Shown: positions 44,535 through 56,198 of the stretch, piece by piece
How positions within the stretch are numbered: the first letter of the stretch is position 1
Layout: each line of letters starts with the position of its first letter
DNA from: Mytilisepta virgata
Taxonomy: Eukaryota; Mollusca; Bivalvia; Mytilida; Mytilidae
Assembly (NCBI GenBank): GCA_028015205.1
Contig: CM051516.1
Span: 61,260,230 to 61,324,229 of the forward strand
Direction of reading: 5' to 3'
Length of the DNA stretch: 64,000 nucleotides
Made by a program: the position numbers and the translations under genes
The notes under the pieces: generated by a model
Told to the model about the DNA's origin: nothing
The model's database searches: none
The model's input: the letters and a program-made list of their open reading frames with translations, nothing else

Positions 44535-44915
44535 AGATTCTCCTCAGTTCAGGCACGAGTGAGTTATGGAATTTCTCCACCCCGAGATAGTTAAGTTTTC
44601 GATTTTCAACACGCGAGCCTATAGCGAGCGTGTTAAAATCTAAAATTTAACTATTGAGGGTGGAGAAATTCCATAACTCACGAGTAAATTGAAGGAGAAT
44701 CTGTTTCTCCTATAATATTCGACAAAAACCTCAAGAAAATGTCGTTGCTATGTAGTTTGTTTACGTAGACGTCATTTCGGGACTCCTCTAGTTTATCGTT
44801 CTAATAACAGTAAAAAAAGGGCGGTAATTCCCACGTAGAAATTTAATCACCGGGAAGTGGTTAAAAATATGTATTTTTATCCCACCGATTAAACACGTCA
44901 AGAATAGGAGAAAAG
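44535..44915. mobile_element. Hairpin MITE, copy 2, inserted in a LINE
   Basis: Nearly the same sequence as 17302-17680, from agattctcct to gaataggagaaaag, with the same long hairpin. The LINE on both sides reads LMCRLKS then IYLPSEG when the insert is removed, so a precise insertion is visible. A duplication of about 4-5 bp (agatt) is likely. Confidence 0.85.
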
Positions 44916-44920
44916 ATTTT

Positions 44921-45050
44921 AATCTGCACATCAGCCCAAGCCGAGAAGAAATTTTTGAAACTAATTTGTTAATATGTTCAGCCCAAGATAAACAGTTGTC
45001 AATCATAACACCTAATAATTTTTCACATTTAACTTTATCCAGCAATGTAT
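44921..45050 (-). pseudogene. LINE RT thumb fragment, before the MITE
   Basis: The minus frame reads LLDKVKCEKLLGVMIDNCLS then WAEHINKLVSKISSRLGLMC and RLK. The motif KLLGV.ID..LSW..HI is standard after the RT YxDD region. Upstream sequence ends near 45110, so the copy is 5'-truncated. Confidence 0.7.
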
Positions 45051-45110
45051 TATTAAAGAATTATTATTGAATTTCTGATCGGCACCAAAAATAATTTTGT
45101 TAAGGACCAT

Positions 45111-45941
45111 TATCTGATCATTCAGTCATAATATTACTTTCATCTGTCAAACAGTTTCTGACAAGAGGATATTTGTATGTACATGTATTTCCCATAGGAT
45201 CCTATGTTAAATGTGTCCCGTGGTGGCGGCCATCTGTGATTTCAGAAGGGAAGATTTTTTTTTATCTTAAATATTCACCTACTTCTTGTCGTAAAATGCA
45301 TACTTTCAAGATTTCTATCAGCAAATGTCGCTTACAGAAGCGATTTGGGTCAATTGTCGAGCATTTTGTATATATTTTTGGAATAAACATTTACAGCAAA
45401 AAAACCGTTTACTCTTACCACTTATCAGGCTATGCTCTAAGAGTTTTCGAAAATGGCTCTAGAAGTGAAATAAAATGCAGGTTAAAATGGGCCTACGTTT
45501 TTCTACTGTAAAGCTTGAAGACAAAAAAGACTTTAAAACTATTGTAGGAAATGAATAACATCCATATTTTTCGAAAGCCAATTTTATCAGATGCGAAATT
45601 TATGTTTAATAAGTACACATGCCTTTGTGGTAGAAAGGGCCGAAAAATTATAACCATCAACTGCCATTAAGGAACCTTAATAGAATTTGGTTTACCCAAA
45701 CCGTCTAAAGATCTTTTACTACAGTAACTCCAAAAGTACTTTATACCAGTATTTTCGATATGTTTAATTTTAAACATTCATTTTTTATGGTACTGAGAGC
45801 ATTAGTCAATAAAACAACTCTAGATGTCTGCAGTGAAGCATTTCCTTGATGATGAAATAAAACGAAATTTAAAAAGATCAAAGCAATAAATGTGAGTACT
45901 TAAATCCTAAATTGCAGACAAACAATAGAAATCAGTCCTCA
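45111..45941. other. No gene recognised
   Basis: An ORF at 45173-45511 has no recognisable motif. The remainder is AT-rich. Confidence 0.4.
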
Positions 45942-45954
45942 TAAGTAAGCTGAT

Positions 45955-46280
45955 AGTGTCTAAGTTTAAACTTATTTATTTATAGTGGATTGGGAAACAA
46001 GTTATGCCGACTTATACTAATCCCTCTCTGCTTGGCGGGTTCGAGAGCGGCCCCTGTAGCGGCGTTTTAGCCTACACTTTTTCGACATCTACAGAGGAGT
46101 CTTTAGTGTGCTAAGGGTGTTGCTCTCCTTTAAATCAGGAAAGCCATTTTTCGTCCCCATCCGACGGACTAGCATCGTTTATCGAGACCATTCTCGCAAA
46201 TGGTGTCGATAGGACGTCGCAAATTTGATCCCTGAAATTTTCATCTCGAACGGGAATCGAACCAGGGACCTCTGGCTTCG
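45955..46280 (-). mobile_element. Complete SINE-like insertion with 13-bp target-site duplication
   Basis: The direct repeat taagtaagctgat lies at 45942-45954 and 46281-46293. On the minus strand the element opens with CGAAGCCAGAGGTCCCTGGT then TCGATTCCCG, whose GGTTCGATTCC is a perfect pol III B box; the A-box side is lost or very short. The body has GAGAATGGTCTCGATAAACG and ACACCCTTAGCACAC. A relative is at 40198-40415. No protein coding. Confidence 0.8.
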
Positions 46281-46293
46281 TAAGTAAGCTGAT

Positions 46294-46601
46294 TCAATAC
46301 GTTTGGTACTAGATCAAAATAAGTTAGATAAAACCTATAAATACACAAGTCCCATACTTAAAATACTGTTTGAAATGTTAAGTTATGTTTTTTCTTTCAC
46401 TTGTAAAAGAAGCAGAGCAATGTAGATTTGTACCATCCTTTGACAACGTTAGAGTTAGAACTTTCACCTTTGTACATTGCTGCTTGGCGTCACAGAGCTC
46501 TTTTGTGACGAAATATTTTCCACCGTAGTAACGTTTGCAAGAGTGGAAGACGTTGCGTGAAGAAACAATTCTGCATTTTCACGTTTCTTTTTTCCACTAG
46601 A
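46294..46601. other. Upstream region of the 46602-49108 gene
   Basis: A pyrimidine-rich acceptor-like stretch, tttcttttttccactag, ends at 46600, so ATG 46602 may begin a second exon after a non-coding first exon. Nothing else is seen. Confidence 0.4.
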
Positions 46602-46832
46602 ATGGTAGATATACTCAGCGTTAGTGAAGACACGATGTTCACAGAATACATGTTGGATCAAGGGATGCACTTCTTGCATTCCGCCATCGGCTTTCATGAT
46701 ACAATTGTACAAGCGGCAGTTCATTGTTCGACCAATCTGGTTCACACTGCTGTTGATGATACACTGTTTGTAGTAGAATCTGTACAAACATTGCTGACAC
46801 ACACAGGAGAAGCATTGGCAGCAGTGATGGAT
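46602..46832 (+). CDS. Unrecognised membrane/coiled-coil protein, first coding exon
   Basis: ATG 46602 lies directly after an acceptor-like ...ccactag, and the exon ends GCAGCAGTGATGGAT before gtaagt (46833), phase 0. Its 77 residues (MVDILSVSEDTMFTEYML..., then IVQAAVHCSTNLVHTAVDD and VESVQTLLTHTGEALAAVMD) look helical, with no cysteine cluster or signal peptide. It joins in phase to 47408-47513, 48277-48348, 48541-48777 and 49020-49108: 735 nt, 244 residues. Four consecutive in-phase joins with good GT/AG sites make a real gene likely. I do not recognise the family. Order: helical N terminus, one membrane helix, then charged coiled coil, with no signal peptide. Confidence 0.6.
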
Positions 46833-47407
46833 GTAAGTTTATTTAGATTTTATCATATATTTAGTAGTTATCACTTATATTTTGAATTTCTAATACAGTG
46901 GCTTATCTGAAACCTGTATCGTATCCCGTATCGCATACCACGTAATGAAGTCTGCTTATAGGCTGTTGAAATATTTGATAAAGTGAACAATACATATAAA
47001 AAATAGTATCACATACCATATTAACCTTCAACCAATATCTGCCCTCGGGCCTTCGATCATCTTGCTGATATCGGTTATTCAGGTTGATAAAGCCTGTGAT
47101 ATGGATTTTGCCATGTATTATTCTCTATTTACACACCAATATGATTATATGATATTGGGGTTGGTATATAATTTTTTTTTTATCTTTACTTATGATCTAC
47201 CACCCTTTATCTTATATCCACTTATAAACACATTAAAAAATTTTCATGCATTTGTTTGTTTTTTCTTTTATTAGTTCACTGAATGAACTTTAGTTCTTTA
47301 CTACAAACTCATTAACTTCATTTTCGATCCCTATTAGTTTGAAATCTATTTTCACCATACATTTTCTTTGGTTTATTTCTATTTCTCTCTATCTTTCCTC
47401 TATCTAG

Positions 47408-47513
47408 ATTCTATCAGACTTCAACCATCTACAGTTGATTTGTTTCTTGGTTTTGCTGTTTATAATTTTTGGGATGAATATACAGTCAAAAGCTAACAGG
47501 CAGCTGGTCAAAG
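47408..47513 (+). CDS. Same gene, exon 2 (membrane helix)
   Basis: After ctatctag the frame reads ILSDFNHLQLICFLVLLFII then FGMNIQSKANRQLVK, ending in phase 1 before gtttgt (47514). LICFLVLLFIIFGM is a clear hydrophobic helix followed by a basic stretch. Confidence 0.6.
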
Positions 47514-48276
47514 GTTTGTATACATTGAACCACCTTCTTTTCTTGCTTTTCTTTCCTTTCTTTGCATTTGAGCATGATGTAAATGTATTCCGACTACTAG
47601 TAATGCTGAGGAATTTCTTGTGTACGATACTCTTACTAGGTATATGCCGCTAATATCCAACACTTGGAACCTCAAAATAATCATTATGTTCAACTATTTT
47701 CCCTTTAAAGATTAGTGTATGTTGAGACTGGGTTATAAAATACCGCACTGTGTTTAAAAAGTTGAATATAGTTAGTTTCATTTCTACTTTAACTCTCCAC
47801 TTACGAAAATCACGAAATTAACAAACGTGTTTTCTTTGCACATTTTACGTCTAGATTTTCGCACGAAACAATTGTCCAAGGTAACATGGTTTAAATTTCA
47901 GATCGAAACGGGTTTTATATTTCAGTTATGAATAACCATATGGATATACGTAAAGATATCCGGTTTTTCCGATTTGAATAGAGGTGTGTCAAAGAGACAA
48001 CAACCCGACCAAAGAGCAGAAAACAGCTCTTGGCTACCAATGGGTCTTCAACGCAGCGAGAAAATCCCCCAACCGGAGGCGGGATTCAGCTGGCCCCTAA
48101 ACAATAATGTATACCAGCAAAAGCAATATGGACGGCACACTAAACTTCGAGACATAAAATTGAACCAAAATTAACAACAACAAAAAAAAAAAAAAAAACG
48201 AAAAAAATTAGTATATTTCAATTAAATTAATGAAACGAACAAGTGTTATTTATTCAAATTCTTCTCCTTCTTTCAG
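47514..48276 (+). other. Intron holding a poly(A)-tailed repeat
   Basis: 47984-48198 carries gtgtgtcaaagagacaacaa, cttcaacgcagcgagaaaat and ctggcccctaaacaataatg and ends in poly(A). I remember this as a common mussel retroposed repeat. The 47974-48174 ORF is read from it. The rest of the intron is AT-rich. Confidence 0.55.
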
Positions 48277-48348
48277 AGCTGAAAATTTGTGGTAATTTGA
48301 TCAGGCATGTAAAATGGCAGAAGGATATGGCATCTCCTGAAATGGGAG
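48277..48348 (+). CDS. Same gene, exon 3
   Basis: A 72-nt exon between tctttcag and gtaagt, phase 1 at both ends: (E)LKICGNLIRHVKWQKDMAS then PEMG. Basic and helical. Confidence 0.55.
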
Positions 48349-48540
48349 GTAAGTATCAAAATCAAAGACATAGTACGAAAGTACTTATTTGACTCAGTGA
48401 ATGTCTGAAAAAAGACAAATCTTGCAAACATCTCATAATGAAAAATTAACACAATATAAAGTTTTTTTTCTGTCAAATGTCACATTTTTTACAAGTTTGA
48501 ATCCTTAAAAAATATTGTTTCATATATTTTTAAATTGCAG

Positions 48541-48777
48541 AGCTCCGGAACAGACTTATGAAAAACAAAGAATGCAGAATACCAGAAACCATTACCAGAA
48601 TAGAAAAAATTTACAAACTTTTAGATAGAAACCTTGGGTATCAAACCCAGCTGGCGGAAGATCTAGACTTCTGGGGACCAACTATTATGTCACAGGAAAG
48701 GAAGATCCGTCTGCTGAACAAAGTATGGGAAGACTGCGAAAATGTCAGAGAGATCAGAAACCTAGGACGCCATGTTG
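48541..48777 (+). CDS. Same gene, exon 4 (coiled coil)
   Basis: A 237-nt exon after taaattgcag, phase 1 at both ends, encoding (E)LRNRLMKNKECRIPETITR, IEKIYKLLDRNLGYQTQLAE, DLDFWGPTIMSQERKIRLLN and KVWEDCENVREIRNLGRHV. The donor is gttcgt at 48778, a weak match. If unspliced, the frame runs on to a stop at 48824, giving an alternative C terminus ending FKQKD. Confidence 0.6.
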
Positions 48778-49019
48778 GTTCGTACACAATTTACTGTTTA
48801 AAAAGATTTAAACAAAAAGATTAATTAAAAGCCAACATTTAAATTTAATGTCGTGTTAAGAACTGAAAATAAAATAACAGTTTTGATAAAAGGATTGCAG
48901 TATACAGTGCCTTCAGCTAGTAAATGTTATTTCACTTTTGTTGTCCTAACAATATAGATATTTAAATTAATCTACTAAGCTCAATATATTCAAATAGCAT
49001 TTTTATTACATATTTTCAG

Positions 49020-49108
49020 ATATGGAACTGAGAAAGTTAAAGGAGAGATTGTTTCAGATGACTGCGTGTACTCAGAAAGAACTAACTATCCTCGATAGTT
49101 TAGATTAA
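49020..49108 (+). CDS. Same gene, terminal coding exon
   Basis: After tattttcag the frame reads (D)MELRKLKERLFQMTACTQK then ELTILDSLD and TAA at 49106-49108, extending the coiled coil. Confidence 0.55.
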
Positions 49109-50251
49109 GAAGGTAGTGAATTATTCCCTTGTGTTATAGTATCACTTTACTTTCAGGGAATGTGAAAAAGGAAAAAAAAATCTCCCAAATCAGTGCTAGA
49201 GTCAGTCTTGTACTTGGGAGTAGGGTGAACGAATTTTATTGATGATGAAGGCTGAATGACTTGGAGATAAAGAACTTACATACAAGCACTGCTCCCCATA
49301 TCGAAATTTCATCATATAAACGTAGGGATGTTGTGGAAAACATTAATTATGGAAAAGATCTGGTCAGCTGAACTCCAATTTATACTTATTTCTTTCTCGG
49401 GACTATAATGTGTCGGATTCACCAAAAAAAAAAAGTTACGATTGTCTTTGATTTTTTCGTACTGACAGACCTCTTTCAAATTCTTTGATACCAATTTTGA
49501 TGCACAAAATGTGCACATGTCGTCGATTTACGACTCATCAGTTCTGCTCAAGGCTTAAAATGTTGAAAAACCAAAACAACAGTCAAAAACGCGGAAGGAC
49601 AAATTCAAAAAAGGCAAAAAATAAAAAGAGAAAAAAAAGGTAAAAACCAAAACCATCTAGGGACCATCAAAATTTCAAATCTTTAGTGTTCATGGTATTA
49701 GCAAATTGAATTTTCTTCACACGATGATATCTATCCACTGTGTCTTTTCTTTTCCAGCTCGTGGAGATACGTGTATAAAGACGGCTGAGAAGGGATTACC
49801 GTAAATGAACATTTTTTTAGCCTGTTGTGTACAAAATGTATCTTATATATCAATAAATAAGTCCAAAACCAATGAGTTTGTATTAAACACACTCAAAATC
49901 CAAAATTAGACAATTTACACGTAGGTGGTATAAACATTTAATGGTAGCTTATACATACATGTACATCTAAATTTTTTTTTTTGGCCAAAACACACAGCAG
50001 TACATGCAAGTACAATACCTACATAGTGGTTCAGAACTGAATTATCCACATTTAAATTAGATGGAAAGTTTATTCTTTGTAATAGAATTTTAAACTATAA
50101 ACAAAGTCATATCAAGTTTTTTTAAATTTATTTCTTTTCCTTACTATATATTACATAAACACTCGAGAATACTAGATTGAATGAATCATGAAACTTATCT
50201 GTCGCCTTTTGGTATATAAACCATTTCATGACATAGTATACAAAACACACG
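49109..50251. other. 3' UTR or intergenic DNA with a family D repeat
   Basis: 49495-49680 is repeat family D, minus strand (tgcacaaaatgtgcacatgt, acgactcatcagttctgctc). An exon-like piece, 49758-49800, follows a strong acceptor (tcttttcttttccag) and precedes gtaaatg, but I could not join it to neighbours. The rest is AT-rich. Confidence 0.4.
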
Positions 50252-50512
50252 GTGGAACCCTTTAGCTTTTTTTACGTAAATTTTGAGGAAAAAACTTCAT
50301 CAGGTAAACAGCCAATTCATCCGAACATTGTGGACTACAAATCAAATGCTATACAAAATCTAGGTATGTTGATACCTGAGACAGTTAAAATCCCACTTTC
50401 AAAAAATGTATCAACTGAATATCGGCAAAAACAGTGGGAAAAGTCCACAAGTTTGAAGTCCAAGGAAAAGATAAAATCAGGAGAATGGAGCACAACAAAC
50501 ACAGAAACTTAA
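50252..50512 (+). CDS. Possible coding fragment, unrecognised
   Basis: An 86-codon frame with a plausible composition (NIVDYKSNAIQNLGMLIPET then VKIPLSKNVSTEYRQKQWEK). No motif or family is recognised and no splice partner is shown. It may be part of a missed gene, or chance. Confidence 0.2.
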   Translation: MEPFSFFYVNFEEKTSSGKQPIHPNIVDYKSNAIQNLGMLIPETVKIPLSKNVSTEYRQKQWEKSTSLKSKEKIKSGEWSTTNTET

Positions 50513-50539
50513 GCACTAGCAATGTGAACTCAAACTGGA

Positions 50540-50690
50540 AACCGGGTGTGGCAATAGGTGCTCCAGAAGGGTAAGCATGTCCTACTCCGTTAACGGCACC
50601 TGCCACATTTCCAGTGAGTAAAAGTCAGCGAAGTGTCAAGTCCGGTGAGGTGTTAATTCCAGAAAGACGTGATATCTAACATATACTCCT
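50540..50690 (+). repeat. Fragment of a dispersed repeat
   Basis: Contains ggtgctccagaagggtaagc and tcctactccgttaacggcac, which I remember as a recurrent mussel repeat. Confidence 0.35.
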
Positions 50691-50919
50691 TTCAACTTCT
50701 TCCAATCTACCTTAATATCTATACAATGTACGCAGGGTGAAACAATAATAAAAAATAGCCGTTCCTATTATCATGGTTTAAGTGTCTTTGTACTTAAACA
50801 TAAGTAAGTATAACATAATATAAATTTTAAAGAATTGCAAAGATACATGTATCTGAAAGTGGCAGATAAAGCTAGGACTACAAACATAACACATATTGGT
50901 ATCGAAGAATTTATTATTA

Positions 50920-51260
50920 TCACTGAGTCGATACCGGGGAAATTGACTCCAATTAAGTACCCGAGGGTATCTATCACCCGCTCAATTCATAGTATTTCAA
51001 TACTATAGCCCGAACCTGATGCATACAATGTACTGTTACAAAAAATGTTTAGATAGTTTTGCATGGCTATATCGTTTTGTGCATTTTGTCATTTTGGATT
51101 ATTGTTTTGCTTTTCAATATTTCAATCCTTGAGCACAATTGATGAGTCGCAAATAGACGAATTGCCGGTACAAATCTTGCAGTGGCGGTTAATCAAGGAA
51201 TCATTTATAGATACATAACACACCAAACTAAAATCACATTTTGGTGTCGATGAAGGGCTT
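50920..51260 (+). repeat. Family D repeat copy
   Basis: Tokens gtatttcaatactatagccc, gtactgttacaaaa, tcattttggattattgtttt and ccttgagcacaattgatgag match 32090-32390. Confidence 0.55.
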
Positions 51261-54200
51261 GAAGTCACAAATAGCAGTTTGAATTTAAACATCCAGGGTA
51301 GCCTTCTAGCAATGATAGATTAATCTAGCTTATAATTATAATTAGTGTAATGTATCAGATGAATCCAAATATAAACTTTTTAGGGAGAATTTGAAACAAT
51401 CTTTTGAGTTCGGCAAACTGGAAAATGAACAAGTTCCAGCGGAGTATGTTCTTTGCATTTTATTAACTAGAGTTCAGTGGCCATAATTAAATCATATATT
51501 AAAAAAAAAAAAAAAAAAACGCTTTAAATACTTCCGAAGATTTTGATGATATTTCTGATCCTGAACTGCAAAATACCGGGGACTAAACTGATTTCCGTTT
51601 CAAAAAATAAAATTCCAATAAAAAAACCGGGAACTAAAAATCTGTCATATTCCTCAACACCATACAGACTATGTAAAATAAAGGACATTTTTAACCCAGC
51701 GTGAGGTAGGAATTTCAAATTTCGTGGGAAAACAGATCTATATATTTCTAAGGAAGTATAAACAGAAATATGAAAAGTAAAAAGTTGTTTTCGTAATGGT
51801 TTTTATTGTTATAGAGTTAAAGGAGATTGTAGTTTACTCTTACTTTGGTAGATAGTATGACCGTTTTCCCGCTAAAACTGTAACGGTAGATAACTCTGAT
51901 TGCCTCGTTCTAGGCTAGGAACGAAGCAGACAACCACTCAGTGCATATAAAAAATGTGAACAAGGACACCTTTGGGTTGCAAGAACAGCTTTTAAATGAG
52001 GAACAACGAAATTCATTCTTTTGGTATGATGTTTAGTTTGAAGGCTTGTTATTTTCATAATTTGATAATGTTGTAAACACACAGCTGACGTTGACCCCAA
52101 GTCCAGATTCTCATTCATTCAATTTCTGACAATATCTTTTTGTTGACATTTGTGACAGGGAACCTGTACCTGGTTTCTATTTGATACAATTAATTAATTA
52201 AACGCTTCACACTTCAAATTTCTGATGCAGATCCAGTGTTTTTGAATGCTTCTCTTTTTAAAGATTTGAACAGTTTAATATTTTTGCTAAATTATCAGAT
52301 TAAAGGAAGGTTAAAAAATGTTATGACCTATGGAACTAAAAAATATGTGAGGATGATCAAATAGTGGGACATGCTATTTCAGTTCTTTCATGGCTTAATT
52401 GATTGCAATTAAACCTTTTCATTGTTAAATAATAGTATATATCTATAAGGGCTCAATTAAGGTACTTAAATTTATGGAAAACTGACTGTCCTAGGCCTCT
52501 CTGATTGATATTCATTTTATCAGTATACATTGTTTTTGTTTCTGTACTGTCTTTTTATATATAATTTTTATAGTGTAATTAATTCAGGAATAAAATCATC
52601 CATTGTAACATTTTAACATTTGTATATTTTTAATTTTAACATAAAAAAATATATTATCCCCTCCCATCTTCTGGCTCCATCTCTCTCCTCCCCCCTCAAA
52701 ATACAAACAAAAATTTTTAAATGAAAAAATTTCAAGATGTAAATGTCTCTTTTTTATATTTTATATAATTATATAAGCCCCTGTAGTACAGCATGCATAT
52801 GTAGTATTGAGAAGAAGAATATTTAATATATAGGTAATTCATGCAAGAAATTGAATGTTTTTAATTGTAATACCATGTAATAAAGTAAATTGTTATGAAA
52901 CCATCACATTTATAATTTCAGTTCTATGGGTTTATTTATGATGTATATCTTCAATATATTTATATAATTTAAACGATGTGTGATATATTAAGCAATTAAA
53001 TTTTAACAGGATATAAAAGATAAAGGTGTGATTTAATTTTCATTGACCATTTAGTTTTGATAGGAAAATAGATAAGGTTTTATCGTATCTTTAGGACTTG
53101 TCACATGAAAGGTTCAATTTAATGTTTCAGATTTGCATTGTTGATTTTTGCATTTAACCCTGATCAAATTTCTGACAGTTTTAATTCAAATGACTATGTG
53201 GTCGGCCTTTAAACAGTGTATTCAAGGTTATCAGATATATAGTGGTAAAAATGTTACATTGCTTATTGTATTATTACACACGTGATATTATTCTAACAAA
53301 TGTTTTATACGTTAAAAAATATGTTCATTTTACTTGCTAAGAACATCTTTTCCATGATTTTACACTTTAAAAACGAATTTTAGTAGTACATAATGCATAA
53401 AAATTTCAGGGAAAAATATGTACTTAAGATTTAAAAAATATGTATATTTTGACATGCTGATTTTGGTATACAATATATTAGATAGGTTTAAATACTTTTA
53501 ATTATTGAATAAAGTATTTTCAGCTTTTATTTTATCATTGTGTGAGGGAACAATTAATGCCATCAAGTTTTAGATAACCCACTACTCACCAATTCTTATG
53601 TCAAGATTTGAAATTTCTCAACAGATTTGTTTTGGTGTTGGTGTTTGGTGACAGCTTCAGTAACTTTTCTATTTTGGACTAAAAGTATTACCTTTTTTGC
53701 AAAATGATAGAAATTTCATATGTTTATACATCTATCCATTGAATTTCTGTCATAAAACAAAACCAATGTATGGAATCCTCTCTGTTGGATCATTAGATTT
53801 TCAAACAGCTTGGCTGGGACCCAAATAGTGATGAAAGGTAATCTGAATTGCTGTCAATGATGGCTTCTTGTTTTGAACTTCATAATTTCCTTTTTTAAAC
53901 ATTGTGCTTGATGCAGACATTGGTACAAAATAATTAAAAGTTTAACTAATTGTAAATCAACATCTTTATAGTTTGAAGTGAAAACACATATACTACTATA
54001 TATAAATCTATATTGGACATTGTTTACAAATTTATCAAATGCAACCTTTTATTTTAAAAAATAGAGGAGGTATTGACTTTAGGTTGGTATAAAAATACAC
54101 TACTATTATTAAATTTGGTAAAATTTTGTTGAATTTACTTATTATGAAAAGAATAGTAGATTTCAAATATATGTAAAAAAGTTGCTGACTTGCAAGTTTT

Positions 54201-55060
54201 ATATACATTTTGACATTTTAAGTTCTGAGTTTATTCATGCAAACTTTAGTTATAAATGAAAACATTTTGGTACACGTAATTGTAATAAAGTTAAATTATT
54301 CCCTTTAACTTCAAGGACTTTAATGATTTTATAAATAATAACATTACAACATGTATTGACAGTTAAAGGAAACAATTATTGTGGTTCCTTTTCAGCATTT
54401 AATATTGAAAATTTATAGAAAGATTCCATGTGTTCTTACCATCCATAATATAGCTTGTTGAAAACGTTATTGATCTTTTATTGGTTTTTCATAAAAGCAA
54501 ACATTTTTTGGGTTCATTGGGTCTATTTACTTATTAAAAAGTGAAATTTGTCAATTGAATGAAATTATGTCATTCTTGTTGATATCAGATGTACTTGATT
54601 TTAATTGGCTCAAATTTTAATATTTGTTCAGTAATATTTTACTTGAAATAAAAAGTTGTTGAGTTTTAATTTCATGTACATAAATGTTCAATAATTTTTA
54701 CCTGTTTAGAATTTAAAGGTTCAAAGTTTACCTTATTTGTTTGTTTAAGTCGTATGTTTACCTATGTACTTATATGACAAAAGTAAACGTGAGAGTAGTT
54801 ATTGATCGGAACAAAACGTCACAGTATGTCCATCCATTTGTGCTTCATTGATTAAAGGAAATAATTATAGTGTCTGTGATTTCTTTCACCTGGATGGTAC
54901 AACTTGTTATTTAGACTACTGTCATCATGAAGTGATGTTGTTTGTATGTAACAAATAGGCAGATGGAAATATAAATACATGTGCAACACTATTAGCTAGT
55001 CTAGAGATAATCGTTGAAAATGAAATATCTTACATGTGACATGTTTAAACCCATAGTGTA
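51261..55060. other. Long AT-rich stretch without recognisable genes
   Basis: Contains poly-A/T runs, a poly-A at about 51499-51520 and many short stop-bounded frames. I see no splice-bounded coding exon, RNA gene or repeat end. Confidence 0.45.
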
Positions 55061-55079
55061 ATGGATTCTAACAGTGAAG
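55061..55079 (+). CDS. Possible tiny first coding exon (MDSNSE)
   Basis: ATGGATTCTAACAGTGAAG is followed at 55080 by gtaagaca, a strong donor. No downstream exon could be joined, so this is only a candidate. Confidence 0.2.
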
Positions 55080-55211
55080 GTAAGACATTAGTATTTATTT
55101 CACAAATATTTAAAAGCATAAGAAATTTTTATTGTTAGTTTGATAAAATATTTCATGTAAATGCCTTTGTTACTGTGTTAATGTTACTGTCATTTGGCTA
55201 CAAATCCTGTT

Positions 55212-55391
55212 TTCTTATGTTAGATTGGGATAAGTAAAATAGAACGAATTATATTTTTCTTATGTTAGATTGGAATAAGTAAAATAGAACAAATTATATT
55301 TTTCATATGTTAGATTGGGATAAGTAAAATAGAACGATTGATACTTTTCTTATGTTAGATTGGGATAAGTAAAATAGAACGATTTAATATT
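55212..55391. repeat. 45-bp tandem repeat, four units
   Basis: Units carry tatgttagattgggataagt then aaaatagaac, spaced 45 bp (marker at 55214, 55259, 55304 and 55349), with a few substitutions. Confidence 0.85.
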
Positions 55392-55709
55392 ATATTCATA
55401 TAGACCCATAAAGGGGTTAAGTAAATATTACAAACAAATGACTCAATGACAGATACTAAAATAGAACAACATGTATGATTAAATTAGCCTTGACCAACAT
55501 GAACCTCATCTTTCCAGTGCTTATAAAAGGTACCAGTATCAGGCAAAAGCTCTTTTTCAGGGTCGAGTAATATTACTATATTATCTAAGGGAGGCAAAGA
55601 TAAAAATTGGTCATTAAACTTATCTTTTATGTTATTAAAAAGGGTAATTCTAAAATATTTATTTTTATCACAATAGTAAAATTCAATCATATCATTATAC
55701 TTTATCCCT

Positions 55710-55994
55710 GAAGTGTGTTGGGAAGAAAAGTTCCAAGTGAGGTGTGTTGGGAAGAAAGGTTCCAAGTGAGGTGTGTTGGGAAGAAAAGTTCCAAGTGAGG
55801 TGTGTTGGCAAGAAAGGTTCCAAGTGAGGTGTGTAGGGAAGAAAGGTTCCAAGTGAGGTGTGTTGGGAAGAAAGGTTCCAAGTGAGGTGTGTTGGCAAGA
55901 AAGGTTCCAGGTGAGGTGTGTTGGCAAGAAAGGTTCAAAGTGAAGTGTGTTGGCAAGAAAGGTTCCAAGTGAGGTGTGTTGGCAAGAAAGTTTC
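55710..55994. repeat. 29-bp minisatellite, about ten units
   Basis: The unit is gaggtgtgttgggaagaaag then gttccaagt. Variants are ttggg/ttggc and aaagg/aaaag. It is transcript-neutral: 29 is not a multiple of three, so the long minus frame across it cycles through three peptide versions (HTSLGTF, THLTWNL, NTPHLEP). Confidence 0.95.
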
Positions 55995-56014
55995 TGAAGA
56001 TTTTGATACACTAG

Positions 56015-56198
56015 TAATGTCAGAAAGAAAGAGAACAGTATTTATGACAGATTTATCAGGATATTTACCATGGATATTATTACAGACTTGTTTAAGGATC
56101 ATTGCTAATACAGTGAACCCTCATAGATATCATGCAGTTTTACATAAAGTTATAAGTCATCAATTTTTATTAGCATCTTACACCCCAAAGGGTCAATA
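56015..56198 (+). other. Open plus-strand block, origin unknown
   Basis: The frame reads VMSERKRTVFMTDLSGYLPW, ILLQTCLRIIANTVNPHRYH, then AVLHKVISHQFLLASYTPKG and a stop. It looks coding in composition but has no family or splice context that I can show. Confidence 0.25.

Larger units (their letters stand above)
43790..45110 (-). mobile_element. 5'-truncated LINE (second family), split by a MITE
   Basis: Only the end of the RT and the C-terminal region remain, followed by a 3' UTR down to about 43790. The protein is unlike the LINE at 34.4 kb. Insertion of 44535-44915 breaks the frame. Confidence 0.7.

Noticed and set aside
55484..56011. 175-codon ORF with HTSLGTF / THLTWNL repeats as a repeat protein
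   Set aside because: The repeats come from a 29-bp minisatellite whose period is not a multiple of three. Only the C-terminal part has any protein-like character.
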